64,000 nt of DNA. Source: Roseibium sp. Lineage in GTDB: Bacteria; Pseudomonadota; Alphaproteobacteria; Rhizobiales; Stappiaceae. Each line of letters starts with the position of its first letter. Within the stretch, counting starts at the first letter, position 1. The stretch is from positions 1-64,000 of the forward strand of contig JAEPML010000019.1 of NCBI GenBank assembly GCA_017643925.1, read 5' to 3'. The notes beneath the pieces were generated by a model. The model was given only the letters and a program-made list of their open reading frames with translations. It made no database searches and was not told the origin of the DNA. Positions 17,093 through 25,947 of this stretch are shown here, piece after piece. A program made the position numbers and the translations under genes.

Positions 17093-18652
17093 GTGACGGC
17101 AAAAGACAGTATCTTCATCGGCGCCAGTACCAAGGATGAAACTCTGGCGCTCAAACTCGCCAACAGACACGGGCTGATCGCCGGCGCCACGGGTACAGGT
17201 AAAACCGTTTCCCTCCAGATCCTGGCCGAAGGCTTTTCCAAGGCCGGTGTCCCCGTATTCTGTTCCGATATCAAGGGCGATCTTTCAGGCCTGGCCGTAG
17301 CCGGCGAAAGCAAGGACTTTCTGGAAAAACGCGCCAGGGAAGTCGGCATTGAGAAGTCCTATGAATATGGCGCCATGCCGGCGGTTTTCTGGGACCTCCT
17401 GGGAAAACAAGGCCATCCGATCCGGACGACAATTTCCGAAATTGGACCGCTCCTGTTGGCGCGCCTTCTTGAACTTAACGACACCCAGGAAGGCATCCTC
17501 AACATCCTGTTCGAGCTCGCCGATGACGAAGGGCTGCTTCTGCTGGACCTGAAAGACCTGCGCGCGATGCTTGCGCATGTTGCAGAGCGGGCCTCTGAAC
17601 TGTCGACGCTCTACGGAAATGTCTCGAAGTCATCGATCGGCGCCATCCAGCGGCGGCTTCTTGTGCTCGAGCGGCAGGGTGCGGAAAACTTCTTTGGCGA
17701 GCCGGCCCTCGATATCCGCGACTTCATCCGGACGACGCCGGACGGCAAAGGTGTCGTCAATATCCTGGCCGCCGACAAGCTCATGACCTCGCCGCGGCTC
17801 TACGCCGTGTTCCTGCTCTGGCTGCTCTCGGAATTGTTCGAAGAACTCCCGGAGGTCGGAGATCCAAAGAAGCCCAAACTGGTCTTCTTCTTCGACGAGG
17901 CGCATCTGCTTTTCAACGATGCCCCGAAGGCACTGGTTGAGAAGGTGGAGCAAGTTGTCCGGTTGATCAGGTCCAAGGGTGTTGGCGTCTATTTCGTCAC
18001 CCAGAACCCGCTCGACATACCCGAAACCGTGCTCGCACAGCTCGGCAACCGTATCCAGCATGCGCTGCGCGCCTTCACGCCCCGTGACCAGAAGGCCGTC
18101 CGCGCGGCAGCCGAAACCTTCCGTCCAAACCCGGACCTCAATACCGAAAGGGTCATCACCGAACTGGGGGTCGGCGAAGCGTTGGTCTCGACACTCGAGG
18201 GCAAGGGAATTCCCTCCATCGTTCAAAGAACGCTGATCCGCCCTCCCTGCTCCCGCCTCGGACCTGTCACGCAGGCTGAACGGCGCGCGATCATCCAGGC
18301 AAGCTCGGTCTTCGGCCTATACGATCGCTCGAAGGACCGGACGTCTGCCTACGAGGTCCTCATGACGCGCGCGGAGGAAGAACAGCGTCTTGAGCAGAAA
18401 CGCCGGGACAAGGAAGACAATCATGCGCGCAAGCATGGCGAACCGCGGCGTTCGCGCTCCGGCTTCCAGTTGCCGGATTTCGGCCGAGACGACAGGCCGC
18501 GCCGTGAAAGCGTGGAACGCAGAACGCGGCGGCGTGGCCAGCGCGACACCGTTTTGGAAGCCGGTCTGAAATCCGCAGCCAGATCCCTCGGCACCTCGCT
18601 GGGCCGTGCTCTTGTCCGCGGGCTTCTTGGCTCCCTGAAGCGAGGCAACTGA
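17093..18652 (+). CDS. HerA-like ATPase (DUF853)
   Basis: About 519 residues. AAA-type nucleoside triphosphatase of the HerA/FtsK-like superfamily: Walker A GATGTGKT (about 29-36), Walker B KLVFFFDEAHLLF (about 262-274), sensor-like YFVTQNPLDIP, and the DUF853 opening IFIGASTKDETLALKLANRH. The C-terminal tail is charged (RRDKEDNHARKHGEPRRSRS) and ends in an Ala/Leu/Gly helix. These hexameric ATPases are thought to act on DNA, but DUF853 members lack a defined role and no nurA nuclease is adjacent. A GTG start at 17093 (GGGGG upstream) or at 17072 is possible. Confidence 0.88.
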   Translation: MTAKDSIFIGASTKDETLALKLANRHGLIAGATGTGKTVSLQILAEGFSKAGVPVFCSDIKGDLSGLAVAGESKDFLEKRAREVGIEKSYEYGAMPAVFWDLLGKQGHPIRTTISEIGPLLLARLLELNDTQEGILNILFELADDEGLLLLDLKDLRAMLAHVAERASELSTLYGNVSKSSIGAIQRRLLVLERQGAENFFGEPALDIRDFIRTTPDGKGVVNILAADKLMTSPRLYAVFLLWLLSELFEELPEVGDPKKPKLVFFFDEAHLLFNDAPKALVEKVEQVVRLIRSKGVGVYFVTQNPLDIPETVLAQLGNRIQHALRAFTPRDQKAVRAAAETFRPNPDLNTERVITELGVGEALVSTLEGKGIPSIVQRTLIRPPCSRLGPVTQAERRAIIQASSVFGLYDRSKDRTSAYEVLMTRAEEEQRLEQKRRDKEDNHARKHGEPRRSRSGFQLPDFGRDDRPRRESVERRTRRRGQRDTVLEAGLKSAARSLGTSLGRALVRGLLGSLKRGN

Positions 18653-18881
18653 GCAGAGCGACCTCGAGAGCAGGCGATCGTTCCGGCCAGACGGCCCCTT
18701 GTCTGTCAGGAACTGTTCCAACTTGCGGACACCTGTGGACCACGATCGGGACAACTCCAAGTCTACCCAAAGGCAAGTGCTGAAACGATTTGCGCTTCGC
18801 GTCTTGTTGTGGCCTGTTAGGTCCTTCCCGGGTCGGTGAGTCCACCGGCCCTTCACATTGTTTCAATTTCAAGGATCCGTC

Positions 18882-20270
18882 ATGAGTTCGATCGACAAGG
18901 TCTTGGCACGTATCGACAACGATATTGAAAACAGCCTTGAGCGGCTGTTCGACCTTCTCAAAATCAAGAGTATCTCTACCGATCCGGCCTTCGCCGCCCC
19001 TTGTCGAGAAGCCGCCGAATGGCTTGCGAGGGAACTGAATGAGATTGGCATCGAAAGCTCCGTTCGCGACACAGCCGGTCATCCGATGGTGGTCGGACAT
19101 CGCAAGTCCGGCAAACCCGGACCGCATGTTCTTTTTTATGGCCACTACGATGTGCAACCGGTCGATCCGCTTGAGCTTTGGGAACGGGACCCTTTCGAGC
19201 CGGCAATCGTCACGCGCGAAGATGGAACAAAAATCATTGTCGCGCGCGGGTCTTCCGACGACAAGGGCCAGCTGATGACTTTCGTGGAGGCAGCCAGAGC
19301 CTTCATTTCGGAAACGGGCGACCTTCCCGTTGATGTAACCGTCTTGTTCGAAGGGGAAGAAGAGTCCGGTTCGCCGTCGTTGCACCCCTTCCTGGAGGCC
19401 AACAAGGACGAGCTTTCCTGTGACCTGGCGATGGTCTGCGACACCGGCATGTGGGACGCTCAAACGCCAGCCATCTCGGTAATGCTCCGCGGCATGGTAG
19501 GAGACGAAATCGTGGTGCGTGCCGCCAGTCGGGACCTGCACTCCGGCATGTATGGCGGATCCGCCCAGAACCCCAACCATATCGTTGCCCAGATCATTGC
19601 TGGTCTTCACGACGAAAATGGCAGGATTACCCTGCCGGGCTTCTATGACGGCGTGATCGACATGCCGGAAGACGTCACCCGGATGTGGGAAACGCTCGGC
19701 TTTTCCGTTGAAGAGTTTCTCGGGGATGTTGGTCTGAAATATCCGCGCGGCGAGAAGGGTCGAACACCGCTTGAACACCTTTGGTCCCGTCCGACTGTCG
19801 AGGTCAACGGCATGTGGGGCGGCTACCAGGGCGCTGGCTCCAAGACAGTCATCCCGGCCGAAGCCCATGCGAAGTTCACCTTCCGACTGGTCGGCGATCA
19901 GGATCCGGACAAGATCCAGGAATCATTCCGCAACTACGTCCGCTCCAAGATCCCGGCCGACTGCTCGGTCGAGTTCATCGCGAAGGAAGGCAGCCCTGCC
20001 CTCAGGCTGGATTTCGACATGCCCGCTCTAGAGCACGGAAAGACCGCCCTGCAAGAGGAATGGGGCAAAGAGGCCGCGCTGATCGGCATGGGCGGTTCCA
20101 TCCCGATCGTCGGCGACTTCAAACGCATGCTGGGCATGGACACGCTGATGATCGGCTTCGGGCTGGAGGACGACCAGATCCACTCGCCGAACGAAAAATA
20201 CAACCTGACCAGTTTTCACAAGGGCGTTCGCTCCTGGGCACGCGTCCTGGATGAGCTTGCCAAGAACTGA
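18882..20270 (+). CDS. M20 family dipeptidase
   Basis: Zinc-dependent metallopeptidase, about 462 residues. Metal-site segments are present: GHYDVQPVDP (His about 88), GSSDDKGQLM (Asp about 127), EGEEESGSPS (general base Glu and ligand), and MVCDTGMWD. The lid/dimerisation domain (about 210-360) includes AASRDLHSGMYGGSAQNPNH. The closing LITSFHKG-type His ligand appears as LTSFHKGVRSWA. Cytoplasmic; likely cleaves dipeptides or N-acyl amino acids. ATG 18882 follows AAGGA by 7 nt. Upstream of a LOG-family gene, with a hairpin between. Confidence 0.92.
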   Translation: MSSIDKVLARIDNDIENSLERLFDLLKIKSISTDPAFAAPCREAAEWLARELNEIGIESSVRDTAGHPMVVGHRKSGKPGPHVLFYGHYDVQPVDPLELWERDPFEPAIVTREDGTKIIVARGSSDDKGQLMTFVEAARAFISETGDLPVDVTVLFEGEEESGSPSLHPFLEANKDELSCDLAMVCDTGMWDAQTPAISVMLRGMVGDEIVVRAASRDLHSGMYGGSAQNPNHIVAQIIAGLHDENGRITLPGFYDGVIDMPEDVTRMWETLGFSVEEFLGDVGLKYPRGEKGRTPLEHLWSRPTVEVNGMWGGYQGAGSKTVIPAEAHAKFTFRLVGDQDPDKIQESFRNYVRSKIPADCSVEFIAKEGSPALRLDFDMPALEHGKTALQEEWGKEAALIGMGGSIPIVGDFKRMLGMDTLMIGFGLEDDQIHSPNEKYNLTSFHKGVRSWARVLDELAKN

Positions 20271-20281
20271 CCTGGCAATAC

Positions 20282-20310
20282 CCGGATGGGCGCAGTCACC
20301 GCCCATCCGG
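20282..20310 (+). other. Intercistronic hairpin without T-tract
   Basis: Perfect 11-bp stem (20282-20292 with 20300-20310), 7-nt loop, between the dipeptidase stop and the LOG gene start. There is no T run after it, so it may protect mRNA ends or attenuate rather than terminate fully. Confidence 0.55.
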
Positions 20311-20328
20311 TCAATTGAGGATAGGTAA

Positions 20329-20910
20329 ATGAAATCCATCTGTGTCTTTTGCGGGTCCAGTTTCGGCACCCGGGAGGCCTATGCCGAGGCAGCAACAACC
20401 ACGGGCCGCGTGATCGCCGAAAACGGGTATCGCCTCGTCTATGGCGGCGCGAAGGTCGGCCTGATGGGGACGGTCGCCGATGCGGCGCTTGCCGCGGGCG
20501 GGGAAGTAGTCGGTGTGCTCCCGAGATCCTTGCAGGACAAGGAAATCGGTCACGAAGGTCTGAACGAGCTTCACCTGGTCGGCTCCATGCATGAACGCAA
20601 GGCTCTGATGGCTGATCTTTCCGATGCGTTCATCGCCCTGCCGGGCGGGGTTGGAACCCTTGAAGAAATCTTCGAGATCTGGACCTGGGGGCAGCTCGGC
20701 TATCATCAGAAGCGCTGCGGCTTCCTGAATATCGAGGGCTATTACGATCACCTGCTGGCTTTTCTCGATCACCAGACCGCCGAAGGCTTCACCAAGAAGG
20801 TCATGCGGGACATGGCCCAGCTCGGGCAGACCCCTGAAGAGCTGATTGGAAAATTCAGGGATTACACGCCACCGTCCACACCGAAGTGGATCAAGAAGGA
20901 CGAAACCTGA
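20329..20910 (+). CDS. LOG-family phosphoribohydrolase-like protein (TIGR00730)
   Basis: 193 residues, Rossmann fold. The signature MKSICVFCGSSFGTREAYAE at the N-terminus and PGGVGTLEE at residues 105-113 mark the LONELY GUY/TIGR00730 family. Plant and some bacterial members release ribose 5-phosphate from cytokinin or purine nucleotides. In most bacteria the real substrate is probably a nucleoside monophosphate. Catalytic Arg and Glu (HERKALM and GTLEE) are present. Follows the dipeptidase by 58 bp in the same direction. Confidence 0.93.
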   Translation: MKSICVFCGSSFGTREAYAEAATTTGRVIAENGYRLVYGGAKVGLMGTVADAALAAGGEVVGVLPRSLQDKEIGHEGLNELHLVGSMHERKALMADLSDAFIALPGGVGTLEEIFEIWTWGQLGYHQKRCGFLNIEGYYDHLLAFLDHQTAEGFTKKVMRDMAQLGQTPEELIGKFRDYTPPSTPKWIKKDET

Positions 20911-21068
20911 CCTCCGTAATTCCGACAAGACCTTGATATCGATAGGGAAGCCTGGGGATGACTTTCCACAGCGCTTTGGGCTCCCTTTGCAAACGGTGCG
21001 TGACTTGCTAAACCCTTCCACCAACTGCGTATCCAGCGCGGGACCTGCAAACTGAAATTGTGTGTTTT

Positions 21069-21653
21069 ATGCGCTTAGAAGTCCTGAGTATTGCCCTGCT
21101 TGGCGTTGTTGTCACAGCTTGTTCTCCAACGGCAGACTATGACGGCGCCGGAACAAGTGCCCGCCTGTCCAACGTTACCCTTGTGAAGATCACCGAAGAT
21201 CATGTCGGTGGGATCACCAAGGAAACGAGCTACGGCCAGAAGGCGATTGAGGCAGCACTTCCCGGCTTTACCACCGAGGGCATCCAGACGGCCGTGGAAA
21301 ACAACACCGAATGGGCGCTTGCCGCATTCAACACGGACGGGTTCCAGGTCCTCCAGGTTTTCAAGGGTCAGAACGGCAAAGTTCGGTCTGTGCATGGTGT
21401 CACCCATCACCTACAGGGCCCGAATGGTGAACGGATCGGCATGACTTTCGCGGATGTCGGCACCGCCCGGGCCGATTGCCGCGCCGGCAAGAACCTGTGG
21501 CGTGGCATGGCCATCTGCAAATCAACGGGTCATCCGAATGTCGAACTTGTCTATGCGATCCCGGGATATCAGGGCCCGTTCGACCAGCTCCCGCCTTCCA
21601 ACGACCTGTTCGACGCGGAATTGCAGAGAATTCTCTGGACCCCGAAGACCTGA
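21069..21653 (+). CDS. Putative lipoprotein, DUF1131 (YfeY-like)
   Basis: About 194 residues. The signal is short and hydrophobic and ends LLGVVVTAC-S, a lipobox with Cys near residue 18 as the lipidation site. The body has GGITKETSYGQKAIEAALPG and VELVYAIPGYQG, which match the DUF1131 family of RpoE-regulated lipoproteins such as E. coli YfeY. Function unknown; envelope-stress association is by family only. Start ATG 21069 (GTG 21060 possible). Converges with the PhyH gene, leaving 6 bp between the stops. Confidence 0.7.
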   Translation: MRLEVLSIALLGVVVTACSPTADYDGAGTSARLSNVTLVKITEDHVGGITKETSYGQKAIEAALPGFTTEGIQTAVENNTEWALAAFNTDGFQVLQVFKGQNGKVRSVHGVTHHLQGPNGERIGMTFADVGTARADCRAGKNLWRGMAICKSTGHPNVELVYAIPGYQGPFDQLPPSNDLFDAELQRILWTPKT

Positions 21654-21659
21654 TCGTCG

Positions 21660-22697
21660 CTAGACCTGTGGGGCGGACCGCACCGGTACATCTGCCACGG
21701 GACGCCAGACGTTTCTCTGATTGAACTTGTCCTCGGCAAAGTCGGCAAGTTTCATGAATACCGGCAATTCGCGTTCCTTGATGAACGGTAGCGACTTTAT
21801 ATCGAGACCCGTCCAGGGCAGGAACGGATTGCGGCGCATGTGCCAGTGAACCTCTGAACGCACAGTGGGTTTTGCAGAGGGTGTACGGCCATGAAATGCG
21901 AACGTGTCCGCCACGACCAGCGTGTTTTCCGGCACAGCCATCTTGACCGGTTGCGGCAGGCCCAGCGCATCCAGCTCGTGGGTCTTGATGCGAAATGAAC
22001 CGCTGGCGTGGTGAGACCGCAAATCTCTGGCAGCGGTCAGCGAACACTCATACTCCCACTCCAGCCGCTCCTTCGTCAGCTTGTGGGAGCCGGGAACAAA
22101 GAAAAACGGCCCATCCTCCTCTCCCACGTCCTGCAGGAAGAGCCACGCTTTTGACGTGGCGTGAAACGTGTCGGCATGGGCGTCGGATTGCGGATCCTTC
22201 TGGGAGGTTTTCTGCGGCGTCACCAGAACCGTCTGAACGAAGCTGATCGGTTGTCCGCCCCGCGAAGACGCATACCGGATCATGTTGAGGGCGCGTGGAT
22301 CGCGTGCGGCGCTTGCAAGCGCCGGGTTGGCGCCCAGGACCGAAGGAGGCAGCAACGTCATGCGCGTTACCGCCTGGCCCTGACGCATCTCGCGGCACGC
22401 AAAGGGCTGTTCGAAAACTTCTTCCTTCAGCTTGGCAAACAACTCGTCCGGCAGGAAATTGCGAACCAGGAAATAGCCGTTATCATCAAAGAATGCGCGT
22501 TGTTCAGGGTCCAGCAAGTGGGCCAGACGCGACCGTCGCCACGCCGCCATCTTTGCCGCGGTCTCCACCCTTTTCTTGTGCATGCCCCAGCTGTTCAGCC
22601 GCTCACTTCCCAAAAGCGGATTTTTGCGAGGTGACTTGTCTGTTCCGGCGATTCCCAGAACCCAGAGAGGAGCTTTCAAGTAAGACAGAGGCGTCAT
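21660..22697 (-). CDS. Phytanoyl-CoA dioxygenase (PhyH) family protein
   Basis: 345-residue non-haem iron, 2-oxoglutarate-dependent oxygenase. The H-x-D ligand pair appears in DAHADTFHATSKAWLFLQDV and the distal His in ADTFAFHGRTPSA. The 2-oxoglutarate Arg is probably in RSEVHWHMRRNP. FFFVPGSHKLTKERLEWE is a typical PhyH segment. The first 70 residues are a polar extension before the DPEQRAFFDDNGYFLVRNFL start of the domain. Substrate unknown. Monocistronic; divergent from meaB with about 170 bp between. Confidence 0.85.
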   Translation of the reverse strand: MTPLSYLKAPLWVLGIAGTDKSPRKNPLLGSERLNSWGMHKKRVETAAKMAAWRRSRLAHLLDPEQRAFFDDNGYFLVRNFLPDELFAKLKEEVFEQPFACREMRQGQAVTRMTLLPPSVLGANPALASAARDPRALNMIRYASSRGGQPISFVQTVLVTPQKTSQKDPQSDAHADTFHATSKAWLFLQDVGEEDGPFFFVPGSHKLTKERLEWEYECSLTAARDLRSHHASGSFRIKTHELDALGLPQPVKMAVPENTLVVADTFAFHGRTPSAKPTVRSEVHWHMRRNPFLPWTGLDIKSLPFIKERELPVFMKLADFAEDKFNQRNVWRPVADVPVRSAPQV

Positions 22698-22870
22698 GTT
22701 GCACCGATGAAAACAAATTCAGAAAACAAGATCTTCTAGCATGCAATCCCTATCCCGTGAAAACGCAATCAGCCGCGCCATGGCAATTTGCCACAAACAG
22801 CCGGCATCACCGCTCCATTCACCCATTTGGCACGGTGACCTGTGTCGATTCCTGCAGTATGCGTTGTGAT

Positions 22871-23869
22871 ATGACCAAGGCACCTACCCGACTCGACCCG
22901 GACCAATTGGCCACGGATCTCACTGCAGGCAAACGCGCAGCCCTTGCACGCGCGATCACGCTCGTGGAATCAAAGAAGTCCGAACACCGGCATATGGCCC
23001 ATCAACTCATCCAGAACGTGCTGCCCCTGACCGGGAAAGCGCTGCGCGTCGGGATTACAGGCGTTCCCGGCGTTGGCAAATCGACGACCATCGACACGCT
23101 GGGGTCCAATTTGACTGCGGCCGGACACAAGGTCGCTGTTCTGGCCGTGGATCCCTCTTCCACGCGAACAGGTGGTTCGATCCTGGGTGACAAGACCCGT
23201 ATGGCGCGCCTGGCCGTTGATAGAAACGCGTTCATTCGGCCCTCTCCTTCGGCCGGGACACTCGGCGGAGTTGCCGCCAAGACGCGGGAAACCATGCTTT
23301 TGTGCGAGGCTGCCGGTTTCGATGTGATTCTGGTCGAGACCGTCGGAATCGGGCAGTCCGAGACCACCGTTGCCGACATGGTCGACTTTTTCCTGGTGCT
23401 CATGCTGCCCGGCGCCGGTGACGAACTGCAAGGCATCAAGAAGGGCGTTCTTGAAATCGCCGACATGATTGCGGTCAACAAGGCAGACGGCGATGGAGCC
23501 TTGCGCGCCCGTTCAGCCGCCTCCGACTACCGGGCAGCGCTTCATATTCTTGCCCCCAAGTCCCCCAACTGGTCTCCCCCTGTTATCACGGTGTCCGGTC
23601 TTGCAAATGAGGGCCTTGACCACCTCTGGGACCAGATCGAGGTTTTCCGGGACCGCACGAGCTCAAGCGGGGAATGGCAGGAAAAGCGCAGTCAGCAACA
23701 GGTTGCCTGGATGTGGGACCTGCTGCAGCAGCGCATGATGGATTCTGTCAAATCCAACAGGAAAACGGCCGATCGCTTGAAAGACCTGGAAGTGAGCGTG
23801 CGTGACGGCACAACTGCCGTATCCTATGCGGTTGACGAGCTGGCCAGCCTGATCGGTCTGCAGGATTGA
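22871..23869 (+). CDS. meaB: Methylmalonyl-CoA mutase-associated GTPase MeaB
   Basis: 332-residue G3E-type P-loop GTPase that gates loading and protects adenosylcobalamin in methylmalonyl-CoA mutase. Walker A ITGVPGVGKSTT (about 64-75), AVDPSSTRTGGSILGDKTRM, the Mg-binding VETVGIGQSETTVADM, and the guanine-specifying VNKADGDG are all present. The C-terminal helices end SYAVDELASLIGLQD. Start: ATG 22871; an in-frame ATG 12 bp upstream is also possible. It lies about 10 kb from mutAB and overlaps no partner, but the pair is clearly functionally linked. Followed after 6 bp by the pcp gene. Confidence 0.95.
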   Translation: MTKAPTRLDPDQLATDLTAGKRAALARAITLVESKKSEHRHMAHQLIQNVLPLTGKALRVGITGVPGVGKSTTIDTLGSNLTAAGHKVAVLAVDPSSTRTGGSILGDKTRMARLAVDRNAFIRPSPSAGTLGGVAAKTRETMLLCEAAGFDVILVETVGIGQSETTVADMVDFFLVLMLPGAGDELQGIKKGVLEIADMIAVNKADGDGALRARSAASDYRAALHILAPKSPNWSPPVITVSGLANEGLDHLWDQIEVFRDRTSSSGEWQEKRSQQQVAWMWDLLQQRMMDSVKSNRKTADRLKDLEVSVRDGTTAVSYAVDELASLIGLQD

Positions 23870-23875
23870 GGCGTC

Positions 23876-24484
23876 ATGAACAACAAAAACAAGACCATTC
23901 TCGTCACCGGGTTTTCCCCATTTCCCGGCGCACCGGTAAACCCGACGGAAAAGCTGATGCGCCGACTGCCCAACAGGCTCGGCCACCACCAACACGGTGT
24001 CGCCTTCACGTTTCACGTCCTGCCAACCACTTGGCAGGGCAGAAGTGAGGTGACCCAACACCTCAGGCAGACACTCGCTCCTGATGCAATCGTCCACTTT
24101 GGCGTCGACGGCACTCGCCGGACGCTCAACATTGAAACACGTGCAGTCAATCGCGCGACACTGGTGCGTCCGGACGCGGCAGGTCTTTCACCGGAACGGC
24201 CAGAACTTGCAACAGGTGGCGACAGGACCCGTCGGTCCGCCCTGCCTGCATCGGCATTGAGAGATGCAGCCTGGGCCGCAGGCGCTCCTGCACATCTGTC
24301 CGTCGATGCAGGGACCTACCTTTGCAATGCAACCCTGTGGGATTCCATTGGCTCAGGCATCCCAAGCATTTTCGTGCATGTGCCGGCACTGCCGAAGGGG
24401 CGCAGGGACAGCCGCCCTGGTTATCACGTGATCGAGGAAGCGGCCGTTCGACTGTTGCAGGAAACCGCAAGACGGCTTCGCTAA
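23876..24484 (+). CDS. pcp: Pyroglutamyl-peptidase I
   Basis: 202-residue cysteine peptidase (family C15) that removes N-terminal pyroglutamate from peptides in the cytoplasm. The opening ILVTGFSPFPGAPVNPTEKL, the catalytic Glu in NIETRAVNRA, Cys in DAGTYLCNATLW, and His in IFVHVPALP are all present and correctly ordered. The central GDRTRRSALPASALRD is shorter than in some family members. AGG plus GTC lie just before the ATG at 23876. Spacing of 6 bp suggests an operon with meaB, which I read as an accident of packing rather than shared pathway. Confidence 0.85.
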   Translation: MNNKNKTILVTGFSPFPGAPVNPTEKLMRRLPNRLGHHQHGVAFTFHVLPTTWQGRSEVTQHLRQTLAPDAIVHFGVDGTRRTLNIETRAVNRATLVRPDAAGLSPERPELATGGDRTRRSALPASALRDAAWAAGAPAHLSVDAGTYLCNATLWDSIGSGIPSIFVHVPALPKGRRDSRPGYHVIEEAAVRLLQETARRLR

Positions 24485-24487
24485 ACC

Positions 24488-25096
24488 TTACACAAGCCTC
24501 TCGGCGTGCCTGCTTTCCTGTTTGTCGAGCAACCACGCCACCTGCCGAATGCAGTCTTCGGCCATTTCCGGTGACAGTCCGGCTCGCCCGAGGACATGCA
24601 GGCCGAAATAGGCGGACAGGACCCCCCTGGCCGTCTCGCGGGCAATTGTGCCGTTGCTGCCGGGCTCTTCGCTGAGCGCCTTGAAGAAGGCCGTCTCAAG
24701 ACGCTTCACCATGGTCTGAAGCTTGCGTTCGGCTTCGCCGCCCTCTGCAGCCTTGTCCACGAGCGCATTACAGAGGAAGCACCCCAACCGGTCACCGTCC
24801 CTTTGCGCGCGCTCCGCTACGACGTTGAACAGGTCCAGAATGCGCTTCCGTCCGGGTCCCTGGCTGGCGTCCGCCAGAAACAATACAGTCGAGCCAATAA
24901 CCTTTTCGTTGTATCTGTCGAGTGCGGCCAGATACACGGAATGCTTGTCACGAAACGCTTTGTAGAAGGATCCCTTGGTGATCCCCATCGTCGTGAGCAA
25001 TTCGGCGAGTGAAGCTTCCTCATAGCCGACGTCCCAGAACAGACCCATGGCCTTGTCCATGGCCACTTCGGGATCGAACTCGCGTGGTCTTGCCAT
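24488..25096 (-). CDS. TetR-family transcriptional regulator
   Basis: About 202 residues. N-terminal HTH: FDPEVAMDKAMGLFWDVGYE, ASLAELLTTMGITKGSFYKA, FRDKHSVYLAALDRYNEKVI, the standard TetR layout. The C-terminal half is the ligand-binding and dimer domain, with two neighbouring Cys in DRLGCFLCNALVD. ATG 25096 is used because it begins MARPREFD, the usual TetR N-terminus. Divergent from a YHS-domain gene; two copies of a 15-bp dyad sit between them, so it probably represses both itself and the YHS gene. Confidence 0.9.
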   Translation of the reverse strand: MARPREFDPEVAMDKAMGLFWDVGYEEASLAELLTTMGITKGSFYKAFRDKHSVYLAALDRYNEKVIGSTVLFLADASQGPGRKRILDLFNVVAERAQRDGDRLGCFLCNALVDKAAEGGEAERKLQTMVKRLETAFFKALSEEPGSNGTIARETARGVLSAYFGLHVLGRAGLSPEMAEDCIRQVAWLLDKQESRHAERLV

Positions 25097-25153
25097 TTTT
25101 CTACACGGCCTCCGGAAAACCCGGCTCCCGCTCACCTCACGTCTTTGTGTTTT

Positions 25154-25233
25154 GTACCAATCGGTTCCCAACCATATCTTTGCTTCACCGGCACGACGAG
25201 GCTACGTCCGATCAGTTTGGAACCAAATGGTAC
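25154..25233. promoter_or_regulatory. Two inverted TetR-type operators
   Basis: Site 1 (25154-25168) reads GTACCA-ATC-GGTTCC. Site 2 (25219-25233), read on the minus strand, is GTACCA-TTT-GGTTCC. Each is an imperfect palindrome on a GGWACC core, and together they form a larger inverted pair about 65 bp apart in the divergent TetR/YHS promoter region. Confidence 0.7.
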
Positions 25234-25301
25234 CGAAACAATTCGCAAAGGGCAACTCTCGAACGTCCGGCAAAAGTTCAACCCTTTGGGAGTTTTTCGA
25301 C

Positions 25302-25775
25302 ATGATCAAAAACATGGTCCGCGGCACACTTGCTGCAATCGTCGTTGCCACAGCGCTGGTATCCAACGCATTTGGTGCCGGTTTTGACGTGAACGCCACC
25401 ATCACCGGCCTCGGGCTGCGCGGAGTGGACCCGGTGTCCTACTACACCAATGGCGCCCCCCAGGATGGTGATTTCAGCATCACGGCAGTCCACAACGACG
25501 TCACCTACCGGTTCACCTCCGAGGAGAACCGCGACCTGTTCCAACAGAACCCTGAGAAATACCTGCCGCAATATGGCGGTTTCTGCGCCTTCGGCACGGC
25601 CATGGGCGTCAAGGTCGATGGCGATCCGAACCTCTGGAAAATCGTGGACGGCAAGCTCTACCTGAACCTGGCCCCGAGCATTCAGGAACGCTGGAATAAG
25701 GACATCCCCGGCTTCATCGCCACCGCCGACACCAAGTGGGGTGAGCTCAAGGATGTGAACCCGAGCGAGCTCTGA
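25302..25775 (+). CDS. YHS domain-containing exported protein
   Basis: 157 residues. Signal peptide MIKNMVRGTLAAIVVATALV with a cut near SNAFGA-GF. Mature part: the YHS core VDPVSYYTNGAPQDGDFSIT, then YRFTSEENRDLFQQNPEKYL, then PQYGGFCAFGTAMG. It ends WKIVDGKLYLNLAPSIQERW. YHS domains bind metals (often copper or iron) and act in heavy-metal handling; this is a periplasmic stand-alone version. ATG at 25302 follows the promoter region with two TetR-type dyads; it is the likely target of the divergent regulator. A strong terminator follows. Confidence 0.85.
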   Translation: MIKNMVRGTLAAIVVATALVSNAFGAGFDVNATITGLGLRGVDPVSYYTNGAPQDGDFSITAVHNDVTYRFTSEENRDLFQQNPEKYLPQYGGFCAFGTAMGVKVDGDPNLWKIVDGKLYLNLAPSIQERWNKDIPGFIATADTKWGELKDVNPSEL

Positions 25776-25800
25776 CCCCTGCCCCTCTCAGAGCCACTCA

Positions 25801-25837
25801 CAGAACCGGTCGGGTCTTCCCGGCCGGTTCTGCTTTT
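25801..25837 (+). terminator. Rho-independent terminator of the YHS gene
   Basis: 14-bp stem (25801-25814 with 25819-25832, one G-U pair), TCTT loop, then CTTTTT. Located 26 bp after the stop codon. Confidence 0.9.
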
Positions 25838-25947
25838 TGTTGACCAGATGGTGGCCTCGAGCCAATTCGGCACGCCCATTGCAACTTACCCCTCGGAAAC
25901 CGCGGGTTATCCCAACCTGGGACGCTAGGGAGCATATTGCAGCGCCG

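Noticed and set aside
18360..19868. 502-codon minus-strand open frame opposite the HerA-like and dipeptidase genes
   Set aside because: It spans two real genes and their intergenic region, with no domain; an antisense artefact.
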